DNA of 64,000 nucleotides from Viridibacillus sp050278625 (GTDB taxonomy: Bacteria; Bacillota; Bacilli; Bacillales_A; Planococcaceae), in the NCBI RefSeq assembly GCF_050278625.1, contig NZ_JBNNTI010000001.1, forward strand, positions 434,001 to 498,000, given 5' to 3'. Positions 54,717 to 63,066 of this stretch are shown here, piece after piece. Position 1 is the stretch's first letter; the number at the start of each line of letters is the position of its first letter. Below the pieces are notes generated by a model. That model was not told the origin of the DNA. It saw only the letters and a program-made list of their open reading frames with translations, and made no database searches. The position numbers and the translations under genes are program-made.

Positions 54717-55487
54717 ATGATTATTCAAAAGTTTGGTGGAATCGCAATGCAATCCGAAGCTTCGCGTAAACATTGCATCCTTCATATTCATAAGGCAATT
54801 CATAAATTTGAAAAGGCAGTCATTGTTGTTTCAGCTATGGGCCGTGGTGGTGATTATTATGCCACTGATACTTTACTAACATTAACAAACGCGTTTAAAA
54901 ACGAATCTAAGGCAAAAGACCTCGTTGCCGCTTGTGGAGAAATGATTGCTGCAGCTATCATTTCAGCTGAATTAGAACAAAGCGGTATAGACAATACTTT
55001 GTTGTATGGGCAAAATATTGGCATTGAAACATCCGATAACTTCGGTGACGCTGAAATCCATGCTGTTCACACAGTAGCAATAGAGAAAGCATTAAATGAG
55101 ACTTCTTGCGTCATTGTCCCTGGTTTTCAGGGCTCAACAGCAGAAGGAGATATTACTACGTTAGGACGTGGCGGTAGTGATTTAACCGCGGCGCTACTTG
55201 GAGCTGCATTGAAGGCACAATTTATAGAATACTATAAAGATGTTCCTGGCGTTATGACTTACAATCCCAAAATTAACGCTAACGCAGAATTAATATCGAA
55301 ATTGACTTATCCAGAATTCCATAAATTACTAAATAATAGCCACCCTATTGTGCAAAAAAAAGCAGCGGAGACGGCAGAAAAGCACCATCTCACACTGCAT
55401 ATTCGAAATACTTTTTCTATGGACCAAGGAACACTAATCGTTCCTGCTATTCATCATGGTTCATCTGACATACTATCTATACTCTGA
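54717..55487 (+). CDS. aspartokinase, catalytic domain only (DapG-like)
   Basis: Phosphorylates aspartate, the entry to lysine, DAP and dipicolinate synthesis. The 256-residue product has KFGGIAM at the start (usual KFGGTSV), VVSAMGRGGDYYATDTLL (very like B. subtilis DapG), CGEMIAA, TTLGRGGSDLTAALLGAA and DVPGVMTYNP. It stops right after the kinase domain (NTFSMDQGTLIVP), so the two ACT regulatory domains of normal 400-residue enzymes are missing. The ATG at 54717 follows GGGAG. Possibly not feedback regulated. Confidence 0.88.
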   Translation: MIIQKFGGIAMQSEASRKHCILHIHKAIHKFEKAVIVVSAMGRGGDYYATDTLLTLTNAFKNESKAKDLVAACGEMIAAAIISAELEQSGIDNTLLYGQNIGIETSDNFGDAEIHAVHTVAIEKALNETSCVIVPGFQGSTAEGDITTLGRGGSDLTAALLGAALKAQFIEYYKDVPGVMTYNPKINANAELISKLTYPEFHKLLNNSHPIVQKKAAETAEKHHLTLHIRNTFSMDQGTLIVPAIHHGSSDILSIL

Positions 55488-56539
55488 ATAAATACTTGTG
55501 AAAAGTGTTTACCAAAAGCACCTGAGCCGAGCTGATTATAATCTTCATTTAATAATGTGTCTCGATGTTTCTCTGAATTGAGCAATCCATTAATCGCTTC
55601 AGGAGCGTCTAAGTAGTCCTCAGCTACATTTTCTGCAGCAATATCAAAATTAACTTCTGCATTTTTTAATCGCTCTTTTAATGTATCCTGCTGAATACCC
55701 TCTTTTGACATTTTGCCAAGCGCTAAACTCGCAGCATGACTTTGGGCAATGCCATTTAAATCAATTGCTGCATTTAAAGCTTTCAAACCTTTTTGTGTAC
55801 GATAAACGTTCGTCAAATCGAAAAGTTGTCGCTTATTCGCTAAATCTACTTCAGCTTGTAAATAAGATGACGGTACATTTGGTGTGATCATATCGCCGAC
55901 ATAAGTCATATCATAAGGCTGCTGCTTCACAAGTGTTTCTCCATCTATAAAGCGAACTGCCTGTAATGTTCGATCTGTCGCATCGAAATACATTTGTGCA
56001 TATAAACCATCATACATCGTTAAAATACGTGTTTTCATATCTTCTTCATTTAAAATAAAGGTGTAAATATTTTTGTCAATTTGCACATTGACTTCCGTAT
56101 CAATAATAGTTGATCGATAAATATCATCTAATGACTGACCTATCTTGAAAGGTAGCGCTTCACCATTAACACCGGAAATATACACTTGTGTTGCTTTATG
56201 CCCCTCTACGCCAACCATTAAATAATCATTATACCCCTCTTCGTACACCCACCATTCATAGCCATAAGCAGAAGGTTCTACTCGACTTGGCTTGCCTAGT
56301 AATTTTTCCAATGAATTAGTAGATTTTCCAACTAAAGTTGATAAGCCCTCTTTCGGTCTAGGTATTGCCTTACCATTCACATCTGGAACAACTTGTTTAG
56401 GTATTACTTTTCCTTGTGAATTTGGAGCCGTTAGTAGTTCATTTTCCTTTACGGACTGATTTGTATAGAAGAAAACAACTAATATAGCTGCTAATATAAG
56501 TAATATTCGAAATAACGCTTTCACATGGCCTCTCCCCAA
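55454..56539 (-). CDS. ylbC: CAP/SCP-domain protein with CAP-associated N-terminal domain (YlbC)
   Basis: The 361-residue protein has an N-terminal membrane helix (residues 8-25), a CAP-associated domain (about 70-205, KSTNSLEKLLGKPSRVE..) and a C-terminal CAP domain (about 230-355; NVYRTQKGLKALNA, AAENVAE, LLNSEKHRDTLL). It matches B. subtilis YlbC by architecture and map position. Likely extracellular; function unknown. It overlaps the aspartokinase tail-to-tail by 34 bp. Confidence 0.88.
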   Translation of the reverse strand: MGRGHVKALFRILLILAAILVVFFYTNQSVKENELLTAPNSQGKVIPKQVVPDVNGKAIPRPKEGLSTLVGKSTNSLEKLLGKPSRVEPSAYGYEWWVYEEGYNDYLMVGVEGHKATQVYISGVNGEALPFKIGQSLDDIYRSTIIDTEVNVQIDKNIYTFILNEEDMKTRILTMYDGLYAQMYFDATDRTLQAVRFIDGETLVKQQPYDMTYVGDMITPNVPSSYLQAEVDLANKRQLFDLTNVYRTQKGLKALNAAIDLNGIAQSHAASLALGKMSKEGIQQDTLKERLKNAEVNFDIAAENVAEDYLDAPEAINGLLNSEKHRDTLLNEDYNQLGSGAFGKHFSQVFIQSIDSMSDEP

Positions 56540-56593
56540 TTTGTTTAGTTATTTTATTATACCAATTGCCATGATGTATTCACAATGTTGTCA

Positions 56594-56622
56594 TTGCAAC
56601 TAGTGCATTTTTGCTCTATTAT
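56594..56622 (+). promoter_or_regulatory. sigma-A promoter of yugN
   Basis: TTGCAA (56594-56599) and TATTAT (56617-56622) are separated by 17 bp. Confidence 0.65.
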
Positions 56623-56670
56623 AAAATGGAACGTATATATGGTACGATGAGTCAAAGGAGGACGAAATTT

Positions 56671-57036
56671 ATGTATTTCGAAAATACAGGACTTGAAAAC
56701 ACTTTAGCTGACATTACACTTCTTGATGATCTTATGCGCGAACATGGTTTAATCCGTGCAACAGGCTGGGATTACGAACGAGTAACTTGGGATAGACGCA
56801 TTGATGTACGTGAAGGTACATTCTACCTACGTGTATTCGGTTTTACAAAAGACGGTGATATCGGGGCTAATGATGCAATCATTACTTTATTAAAACCAGC
56901 TCTTGGTAAACACTACTTCCCGCATGGTGTTGAATATGGTGAAGGTGAAGCATTCCCTGCTCATCTAGTAAAATCATGCCAAGAAATTTTAAAATCTCTT
57001 GAAAAACAAATTAAATTATTCGAAATTCATGCTTAA
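56671..57036 (+). CDS. yugN: YugN family protein
   Basis: The 121-residue cytosolic protein (MYFENTGLENTLADI..GWDYERVTWDRRID) matches the Bacillales YugN-like family; no biochemical role is known. The ATG at 56671 follows AAAGGAGG, so longer readings are rejected. Confidence 0.85.
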   Translation: MYFENTGLENTLADITLLDDLMREHGLIRATGWDYERVTWDRRIDVREGTFYLRVFGFTKDGDIGANDAIITLLKPALGKHYFPHGVEYGEGEAFPAHLVKSCQEILKSLEKQIKLFEIHA

Positions 57037-57147
57037 TTGTTTAATTGTTTAATTGAAGTGCTGGTAACTTACAGCACTTTTTTTACTGGATAAAAAATAG
57101 AAAATCATCCATACTATGAGCGAAAATATAAAAGATAGGTGATTTGA

Positions 57148-58203
57148 TTGGCCAAATCCAATTTTTTTAGTATATTGAAAAAAGTATTATTGACCATTAT
57201 AGTTCTATTACTATTATACATTTTAATTCCAGCATCTATACCAATTTTACTATCTTTTATGACTGCTCTTTTGCTTGAGCCACTTATACAACTTCTACAA
57301 CGAAAATGGATTAAATCTAGAAGATTTACAGTTATCATTGTATTCTCTTTCTTTTTAATCGTATTATCAAGTATCCTGTACTTCGCCATTACTAATACTA
57401 TCACTCAAGTCTCTCATTTATCAAAAATAGCTCCTGAACTTTTCGACCAATTAACTGCCTCTTGGTTGAATCTTCAAAATCGTTTAGCAAAGGTTACTCA
57501 CGATCTACCTATAGAAGTAATTACCGAAATTCAGCTTGGTATTGATAGAGTCATCGAAAGGCTTCAATCCTCATTTATCGAATTCTTCAACTACGATCGC
57601 TTAAAAATGATCGTTTCAAAGTTACCGTTTTTTTTACTCAATTTACTTGTTTATATGTTCGCTCTCTTTTTATTTATGTCAGAAATGCCAAAACTCAAAA
57701 AAAAGTTCAACGCATATATCTCTCAAAATAAAGCAGATAAGTGGAAAGTACTTTTTCAAAAACTCCATATTGTATTATTCGGTTATATCAAAGCCGAATT
57801 AATCGTTAGTTTATCTGTTTTAGTTATTACTTTTTGCGCTTTACTATTCATCATTCCTAAATACGCCATTATCATGGCTTTAATCATTTGGTTTGTTGAT
57901 TTATTACCTATTCTAGGTGCAATTGTTATATTAGCTCCTTGGGCCATTTACGCTATGCTTACGGGTCAAATGGCAATGGGTATTAAGCTGGCACTATTAG
58001 CAATTGTAATAATAATTACACGCCAAATCTTGGAAACAAAAGTAATGAGTGCTCAAATTGGATTACCTCCACTTGCTACATTAATCAGTATGTACATCGG
58101 GTTACAATTATTTGGATTTTTAGGTTTCTTTATAGGCCCATTAATTGTCATGATATTTATTACAGCTAAGGAAGCAGGTTTACTAAGTAAATTTATCAAA
58201 TAA
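57148..58203 (+). CDS. AI-2E/PerM family membrane protein, YtvI-like sporulation type
   Basis: A 351-residue protein with seven to eight hydrophobic segments in the AI-2E transporter (PerM) arrangement: paired N-terminal helices, a long helical middle, then LIIWFVDLLPILGAIVILAPWAIYAM and LPPLATLISMYIGLQLFG. It resembles sporulation integral membrane protein YtvI. The start is TTG at 57148 after TAGGTGA. Transport substrate unknown. Confidence 0.8.
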   Translation: MAKSNFFSILKKVLLTIIVLLLLYILIPASIPILLSFMTALLLEPLIQLLQRKWIKSRRFTVIIVFSFFLIVLSSILYFAITNTITQVSHLSKIAPELFDQLTASWLNLQNRLAKVTHDLPIEVITEIQLGIDRVIERLQSSFIEFFNYDRLKMIVSKLPFFLLNLLVYMFALFLFMSEMPKLKKKFNAYISQNKADKWKVLFQKLHIVLFGYIKAELIVSLSVLVITFCALLFIIPKYAIIMALIIWFVDLLPILGAIVILAPWAIYAMLTGQMAMGIKLALLAIVIIITRQILETKVMSAQIGLPPLATLISMYIGLQLFGFLGFFIGPLIVMIFITAKEAGLLSKFIK

Positions 58204-58239
58204 AAAAGCTGTTCCCAAAATAATAAGGGAACGGCTTTT
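58203..58239. terminator. bidirectional terminator
   Basis: AAAAAGCTGTTCCC pairs with GGGAACGGCTTTT around a short A/T loop, between the converging YtvI-like and DUF420 genes. Confidence 0.85.
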
Positions 58240-58244
58240 TAGGT

Positions 58245-58706
58245 TTAATTATTTAAAATAGCTTTAATAACAGAAGTTGTTTCTCCACCTTCGTATAAAA
58301 CATAAAGTAATATATATACTGCTACACCTGTAATGGCCGTAAAGAACCAAATCACGCTTGTAATGGGTCCAATTTTACGATGACGTACAAGGTTATTTTT
58401 GAAACCTGCTAATAATGTTACGATACCGAAAACGGCTCCTGTAGTTGCCAAGCAGATATGGAATACTAGGAATACTGTGTAATAGATTTTCAAATTATCT
58501 GGTCCACCAAATGCTGTATTACCAATAAATACTGTACGTGATGCGTAAATGATAAAGAAAATTAAAGCTGAAATTGCAGCAGCAATCATTGTTTTCTTAT
58601 GCGCTTCAATTTTTCTTTGCTTAATTAGTGCCCAACCAATTGCTACTAAGATAGCACTTAATGCAATAAAAGTTGTACTAATTGTAGGTAATATAGGTAC
58701 ATTCAT
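58245..58706 (-). CDS. ctaM: DUF420 membrane protein, CtaM/YozB-like oxidase assembly factor
   Basis: The 153-residue protein has four to five membrane helices with conserved histidines (VFLVFHICLATTG; RHRKIGP) as in DUF420. The S. aureus member CtaM is needed for heme-copper oxidase assembly. It directly follows ctaG, which supports that role. The ATG at 58704-58706 follows TAGGAG. Confidence 0.82.
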   Translation of the reverse strand: MNVPILPTISTTFIALSAILVAIGWALIKQRKIEAHKKTMIAAAISALIFFIIYASRTVFIGNTAFGGPDNLKIYYTVFLVFHICLATTGAVFGIVTLLAGFKNNLVRHRKIGPITSVIWFFTAITGVAVYILLYVLYEGGETTSVIKAILNN

Positions 58707-58736
58707 GCTTTTTTCTCCTAACAATCTTTTTTATGA

Positions 58737-59657
58737 TTATTGATACTGATTAGCATTTAGTTGCTGTCTTTCTAATAAGGCTTTTTGCGTAATTTCTTCG
58801 GCATTATCTTGTTCATTACGATACCATCTAACAAACACTTTGCCTAATACAGAAGCAAAGATAATTTCTTGAATTATCTTCATAATGATTCCGCCTAGCT
58901 GTTGATCATACATAGGATCCATATTGGTAAATAATTCAGGTCCCGATAGTGATAGTCCTGCTAATGTTGATGAAGGCACACATAATTCCATTGCTTTCAT
59001 CCACAATTCACCATCTGTATACGTAGCATAGAATGGTGATGAAGCAAAAATAATTAACGCACAAGCGGGCGTGATAAGAACTGCATTCCCGATAATATAG
59101 CCCACTTTGTGTAAATCCTTCATTCGAGGTTGTCCTTCTACAGAATTAATGAGTGGCCAGTACATAAATAATGCTGATAAAAATAGAAGTAATGTATACA
59201 TTCCATGTAACGTTTCATTTAGTTTTATATAATCCAAAATCATTGGAATATGATAAAAAGAGAATAATGCAACGAAAAATGCTAAAGCAAACATCGGTCT
59301 AGTCATAAAATGAAATACAGGCTTGATGTACGGTAATTCAATGACAAACTTCCATAACCAATTCGGAATACCTTGAATTAAGAAAATTGGTATTAATAGT
59401 AGTAGCAAAGCCATTTGCACCATATGCATTGTAAACATAATATGAGCCATTAAATCGACTGGCGAACCCATAACAATATATAGCAAAATCATACTGATTA
59501 CGAAATTGATCGCCTCACGTTTCTTCAAAGGTTCACTATCTTTGAAGTCCGTTCTCCATTTAACAGTAATAAGAAAATATAGTACAATTAAAAACAAAAT
59601 GACACCTATTAAATAAGGGCTCCACATTGCTTGAAATCCAAATATACTTAGAGGCAT
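58737..59657 (-). CDS. ctaG: cytochrome caa3 oxidase assembly factor CtaG
   Basis: Copper-related assembly factor for caa3 oxidase. The 306-residue protein has about seven membrane helices and the family motifs DLMAHIMFTMHMVQM and DQQLGGIIMKIIQE with conserved His and Met. The ATG at 59655-59657 follows AAAGGAG; a longer reading passes through the promoter and is rejected. Unlike in B. subtilis, it is separated from ctaF by about 550 bp of repeats. Confidence 0.92.
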   Translation of the reverse strand: MPLSIFGFQAMWSPYLIGVILFLIVLYFLITVKWRTDFKDSEPLKKREAINFVISMILLYIVMGSPVDLMAHIMFTMHMVQMALLLLLIPIFLIQGIPNWLWKFVIELPYIKPVFHFMTRPMFALAFFVALFSFYHIPMILDYIKLNETLHGMYTLLLFLSALFMYWPLINSVEGQPRMKDLHKVGYIIGNAVLITPACALIIFASSPFYATYTDGELWMKAMELCVPSSTLAGLSLSGPELFTNMDPMYDQQLGGIIMKIIQEIIFASVLGKVFVRWYRNEQDNAEEITQKALLERQQLNANQYQ

Positions 59658-59688
59658 AGTAATTCGCTCCTTTAGTTTCAATACCTTC

Positions 59689-59717
59689 ATTATAAGTCCC
59701 AACCCCACGAACTTCAA
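59689..59717 (-). promoter_or_regulatory. sigma-A promoter of ctaG
   Basis: TTGAAG (59712-59717) and TATAAT (59689-59694) with a 17-bp spacer lie 31 bp upstream of the start. Confidence 0.8.
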
Positions 59718-59744
59718 TGAACGAATCATGACATTTTTATTATT

Positions 59745-59930
59745 AAATGCTTTGCACGTTCGTTCAGCGGCGACAAGCACTGGAATTTTCGAATCAAAGT
59801 CATCTTTTCAGACTTTGACCGAGAAAATGGAAGTGACCTCGAGCCGCTAACGCGCAAAGCTGGATACACTTAAATGCTGAAGGCGCTCGTTCAGATTCGA
59901 CAAGCACGGGAACTTTCGGGTCGGAGATTC
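59745..59930. repeat. interspersed repeat, one and a half units of about 127 bp
   Basis: AAATGCT..CGTTCAG..CGACAAGCAC occurs at 59745 and 59872, 127 bp apart. The unit is homologous to the reverse complement of the 38.5-kb array (shared GCTGGATA.. AAATGCTG, GCACTGGA, CCGAGA). Its central hairpin TCAAAGTC/GACTTTGA (59794-59801, 59811-59818) differs in sequence from the array's CACAAGAC/GTCTTGTG but is also perfectly paired. Confidence 0.85.
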
Positions 59931-59954
59931 AAATAATCTTTAGTAGAAATATAT

Positions 59955-60065
59955 TTGTTGCACTAACTCCCACGTTTGTTGCACTAACCTTGCCGATTGT
60001 TGCACTAACTCCCATCATTGTTGCACTAACCTTGCCGATTGTTGCACTAACTCCCACGATTGTTA
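59955..60065. repeat. 21-bp tandem repeat with alternating units
   Basis: TTGTTGCACTAAC recurs at 59955, 59976, 59997, 60018 and 60039, with a decayed sixth copy at 60060: exact 21-bp period. The eight bases between cores alternate between TCCCACG-like and CTTGCCGA types, giving a 42-bp higher-order unit. It is non-coding and lies between ctaG and ctaF. Confidence 0.93.
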
Positions 60066-60160
60066 TTTAACAGACTATTAATGTCCTTATTTCCGCAATT
60101 ATTAGGATCGAAAGTGCTTCTAAGCTTTCTATCAACTACTAAATAACGATATAAAAACAA

Positions 60161-60189
60161 AAAACCGAGCCTATAATAGACTCGGTTTT
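60161..60189 (-). terminator. intrinsic terminator after ctaF
   Basis: AAAACCGAG/CTCGGTTTT with long A and T flanks lies 14 bp after ctaF; it works in both directions. Confidence 0.85.
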
Positions 60190-60202
60190 TTTTCTTTGGT
60201 TC

Positions 60203-60535
60203 TTACCACCAAATGATTGTTACAAAAGCAAGAATCATTGTAAAAGCGATGAATGCAGCAGAGTACATGAAGAATTGTGCCATTCCATGACCTTTTTCGC
60301 TCCAGTGCATAAAGTAATACAATTGTAGCGCTACTTGAACAGCCGCAAATAATAAAATAAGCGGTGCAACTAAGTAAGCAGACATTCCTGCTTGAACTGC
60401 AGCAAATGCGATGAATGTTAAGAAAATCATAATCGCAAATACTGTTACTTGATTACGCATACCTTGGTTTGCGCGTTTACGAGCATATTCATACTCGTGT
60501 TGACTTCTTGTACGTGCTTCAACGTCATGTGACAT
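60203..60535 (-). CDS. ctaF: cytochrome caa3 oxidase subunit IV
   Basis: A 110-residue protein with three membrane helices and QLYYFMHWSEKGHG, typical of prokaryotic COX4. The ATG shares one base with the ctaE stop (TAATG), so it is coupled to ctaE. Confidence 0.94.
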   Translation of the reverse strand: MSHDVEARTRSQHEYEYARKRANQGMRNQVTVFAIMIFLTFIAFAAVQAGMSAYLVAPLILLFAAVQVALQLYYFMHWSEKGHGMAQFFMYSAAFIAFTMILAFVTIIWW

Positions 60536-61161
60536 TAGCCCAACACTCCCATCAAGTAAACTACAGTGAAGATGAATACCCAAACTACGTCGATAAAGTG
60601 CCAGTATAATGACGCTAAGTAGTACTTAGGTGCATTATAAAGGTTTAAGCCACGTTTAGAGTTACGTAGCATTAAAAGAATGAACCAACCTAAACCGATG
60701 ATTACGTGCAGTCCGTGAGTTCCTACTAGAGTATAGAAAGATGAACCGAATGCACTTTGAGTAAATGTAAAGCCTAAGTGCACATAGTGATAGAACTCAT
60801 AAATTTCAAGACCAAGGAATCCAAATCCTAATAGAACAGTAACGATTAACCAAGCTTGCATTGCTTTGAAATTAAAGTTTTTCATATGGTACATAGCATA
60901 AACACTTGTTAATGATGAAGTTAAAAGTAACATCGTCATAATGAAAGCAAGTGGTAACTCAAAAAGACTTTGAGTTGAGAATTCCATTCCAGCTGGCCCT
61001 TTATTCTTTAGTGCTAAGAAAGTAGCAAATAAAGTGGCGAATAAAACTGTTTCACCGCCAAGGAAAATCCAAAAACCTAATGTTTTGTTTTTCCCTTCAA
61101 GTGTAGAGTTCTCTGGATGTGCAGGCCAAGATTGTGGGGTAAATTTTTTCTTTAAATCCAT
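60535..61161 (-). CDS. ctaE: cytochrome caa3 oxidase subunit III
   Basis: The 208-residue, five-helix protein has LGGETVLFATLFATF, FYTLVGTHGLHVIIGL and YWHFIDVVWVFIFTVVYL, the COX3 signatures. The ATG overlaps the ctaD stop by one base. Confidence 0.96.
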   Translation of the reverse strand: MDLKKKFTPQSWPAHPENSTLEGKNKTLGFWIFLGGETVLFATLFATFLALKNKGPAGMEFSTQSLFELPLAFIMTMLLLTSSLTSVYAMYHMKNFNFKAMQAWLIVTVLLGFGFLGLEIYEFYHYVHLGFTFTQSAFGSSFYTLVGTHGLHVIIGLGWFILLMLRNSKRGLNLYNAPKYYLASLYWHFIDVVWVFIFTVVYLMGVLG

Positions 61162-63032
61162 TAGTGTTTACCCCCTTTTTCATTCAATAGTTCTTCTTTA
61201 TGAATATGATAACCTAAATCATCTTTAAGAGAACGAACAATCATTGAAGCAAATGTAATCGCTAAACCAGCAATTAATACTGGAAGTGACCATGTTTTAT
61301 CTGCATCTTGGTGATAAAGTGCACCAAATGCTGCAACGAATAAACCAAATGAAATCATGAATGGAATGAATGAGTTGTTTGGCATATGGATATCTGAAAT
61401 TGGTTCAGCATATGTCATACCTTCTTTGTTACCTTCCATTTTTTCGATCCAAAAAGTATCTAATCCACGAACAAGTGGAGTTTGTTTAAAGTTATAGTAT
61501 GGTACTGGTTGTGGAATAGCCCACTCAAGAGTACGTCCATCTTTCCATGGATCGCGTCCTGCTGGTTCATTTTTAATAGCAGTGATAATTACGTTTAATA
61601 CTAGTAAAATAACACCGATTGCCATTAAGAAAGCACCAACTGTACTAATCAGGTTGAATGAATCCCAACCCTGTCCGCTCATAAACGTGAATACGCGACG
61701 TGGCATACCCATTAAACCTAAGAAATGTTGTATAAAGAATGTACAGTGGAAACCAATGAAGAAGAATACAAATGTAATCTTACCAAGAGTTTCATTTAAC
61801 ATTTGGTTGAACATTAAAGGCCAGTAATAATGTGCTGAAGCAAATAGTGCTAATACGATACCACCAACGATAACGTAGTGGAAATGAGCTACGATAAAGT
61901 AAGAATCATGTAGTTGGTAGTCAAGAGGTGCAGATGCTTGCATAACCCCTGTTACCCCACCAGCTACGAAAGATGGGATGAAACCTAATGCATAAAGCAT
62001 TGGTGTTGTAACTTTAATGTTACCGCCCCAAATTGTTAATAACCAGTTAAATACTTTCATACCTGTTGGTACAGCAATCGCCATTGTCGCTACTGCGAAG
62101 ATTGCGTTTGCAGTTGGCCCAAGACCTACAGTAAACATATGGTGAGCCCATACCATGAAGCCTAAGAAACCGATTAAGATAGTCGCGAATACCATTGAAG
62201 AGTAACCGAATAGACGTTTACGTGCAAATGTCGCGAAAATCTCGGAGAATAAACCGAATGCAGGAAGTACTAAGATATATACTTCAGGGTGTCCAAAGAT
62301 CCAGAATAAATGCTCCCAGATAACTGTATTACCACCATTAATATGATTGAAGAAGTTTGCATCGAACATACGATCAAAAATCATAAAGAATAATCCCACA
62401 GTAAGTGGAGGGAATGCGAATAAAATTAAAGCAGACGCTACAAATGTAGTCCATGTGAATAATGGCATACGCATATATGTCATACCAGGTGCACGCATGT
62501 TAATAATCGTTACAAGGAAGTTAATCCCCGCGATTAGTGTACCCGCACCGGAAATTTGTAAACCTAAAGCATAAAAGTCAATACCATGACCTGGTGACGC
62601 TAGAGATAATGATGCATATGAAGTCCAACCTGCATCAGGAGCTCCACCTAAGAACCATGAAAGGTTTAGGAAAACACCACCAAATAAGAATAACCAAAAA
62701 CCTAAAGAGTTTAGGAATGGAAACGCAACGTCACGTGCACCAATTTGTAATGGTACAGCGGCGTTCATGAATGCAAATAACAATGGCATCGCAGCTAAGA
62801 ATATCATTGTTGTACCATGCATCGTAATAATTTCATTAAAAAGTCCCGCACTCACAAAATCATTATCTGGTTTTGCAAGTTGGATACGAATAAGCATTGC
62901 TTCAATACCACCGACTACGAAGAAGAACGTACCGGCAATAAGGTAAAGAATGGCGATTTTTTTATGGTCTACTGTTGTTAAGTAGTCCCATATAGTTGCG
63001 CCAAAGCCCTTTTTCTTTGCAGTTGAGCTCAC
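61161..63032 (-). CDS. ctaD: cytochrome caa3 oxidase subunit I
   Basis: Catalytic subunit with heme a, heme a3 and CuB. The 623-residue product has HGTTMIFLAAMP (low-spin heme His), WIFGHPEVYILVLP (CuB His and cross-linked Tyr), HHMF and HFHYVIVGG. The start is GTG at 63030-63032, 8 nt after AAGGAGG; the upstream ATG contains the ribosome site. Length is near B. subtilis CtaD. Confidence 0.97.
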   Translation of the reverse strand: MSSTAKKKGFGATIWDYLTTVDHKKIAILYLIAGTFFFVVGGIEAMLIRIQLAKPDNDFVSAGLFNEIITMHGTTMIFLAAMPLLFAFMNAAVPLQIGARDVAFPFLNSLGFWLFLFGGVFLNLSWFLGGAPDAGWTSYASLSLASPGHGIDFYALGLQISGAGTLIAGINFLVTIINMRAPGMTYMRMPLFTWTTFVASALILFAFPPLTVGLFFMIFDRMFDANFFNHINGGNTVIWEHLFWIFGHPEVYILVLPAFGLFSEIFATFARKRLFGYSSMVFATILIGFLGFMVWAHHMFTVGLGPTANAIFAVATMAIAVPTGMKVFNWLLTIWGGNIKVTTPMLYALGFIPSFVAGGVTGVMQASAPLDYQLHDSYFIVAHFHYVIVGGIVLALFASAHYYWPLMFNQMLNETLGKITFVFFFIGFHCTFFIQHFLGLMGMPRRVFTFMSGQGWDSFNLISTVGAFLMAIGVILLVLNVIITAIKNEPAGRDPWKDGRTLEWAIPQPVPYYNFKQTPLVRGLDTFWIEKMEGNKEGMTYAEPISDIHMPNNSFIPFMISFGLFVAAFGALYHQDADKTWSLPVLIAGLAITFASMIVRSLKDDLGYHIHKEELLNEKGGKH

Positions 63033-63066
63033 AACTTTAACCTCCTTCAATATGAATTAAATCAAA

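Noticed and set aside
59955..60065. CRISPR-like array between ctaG and ctaF
   Set aside because: Units are 21 bp with 8-bp variable parts that alternate between two sequences; no spacers of normal length and no cas genes.
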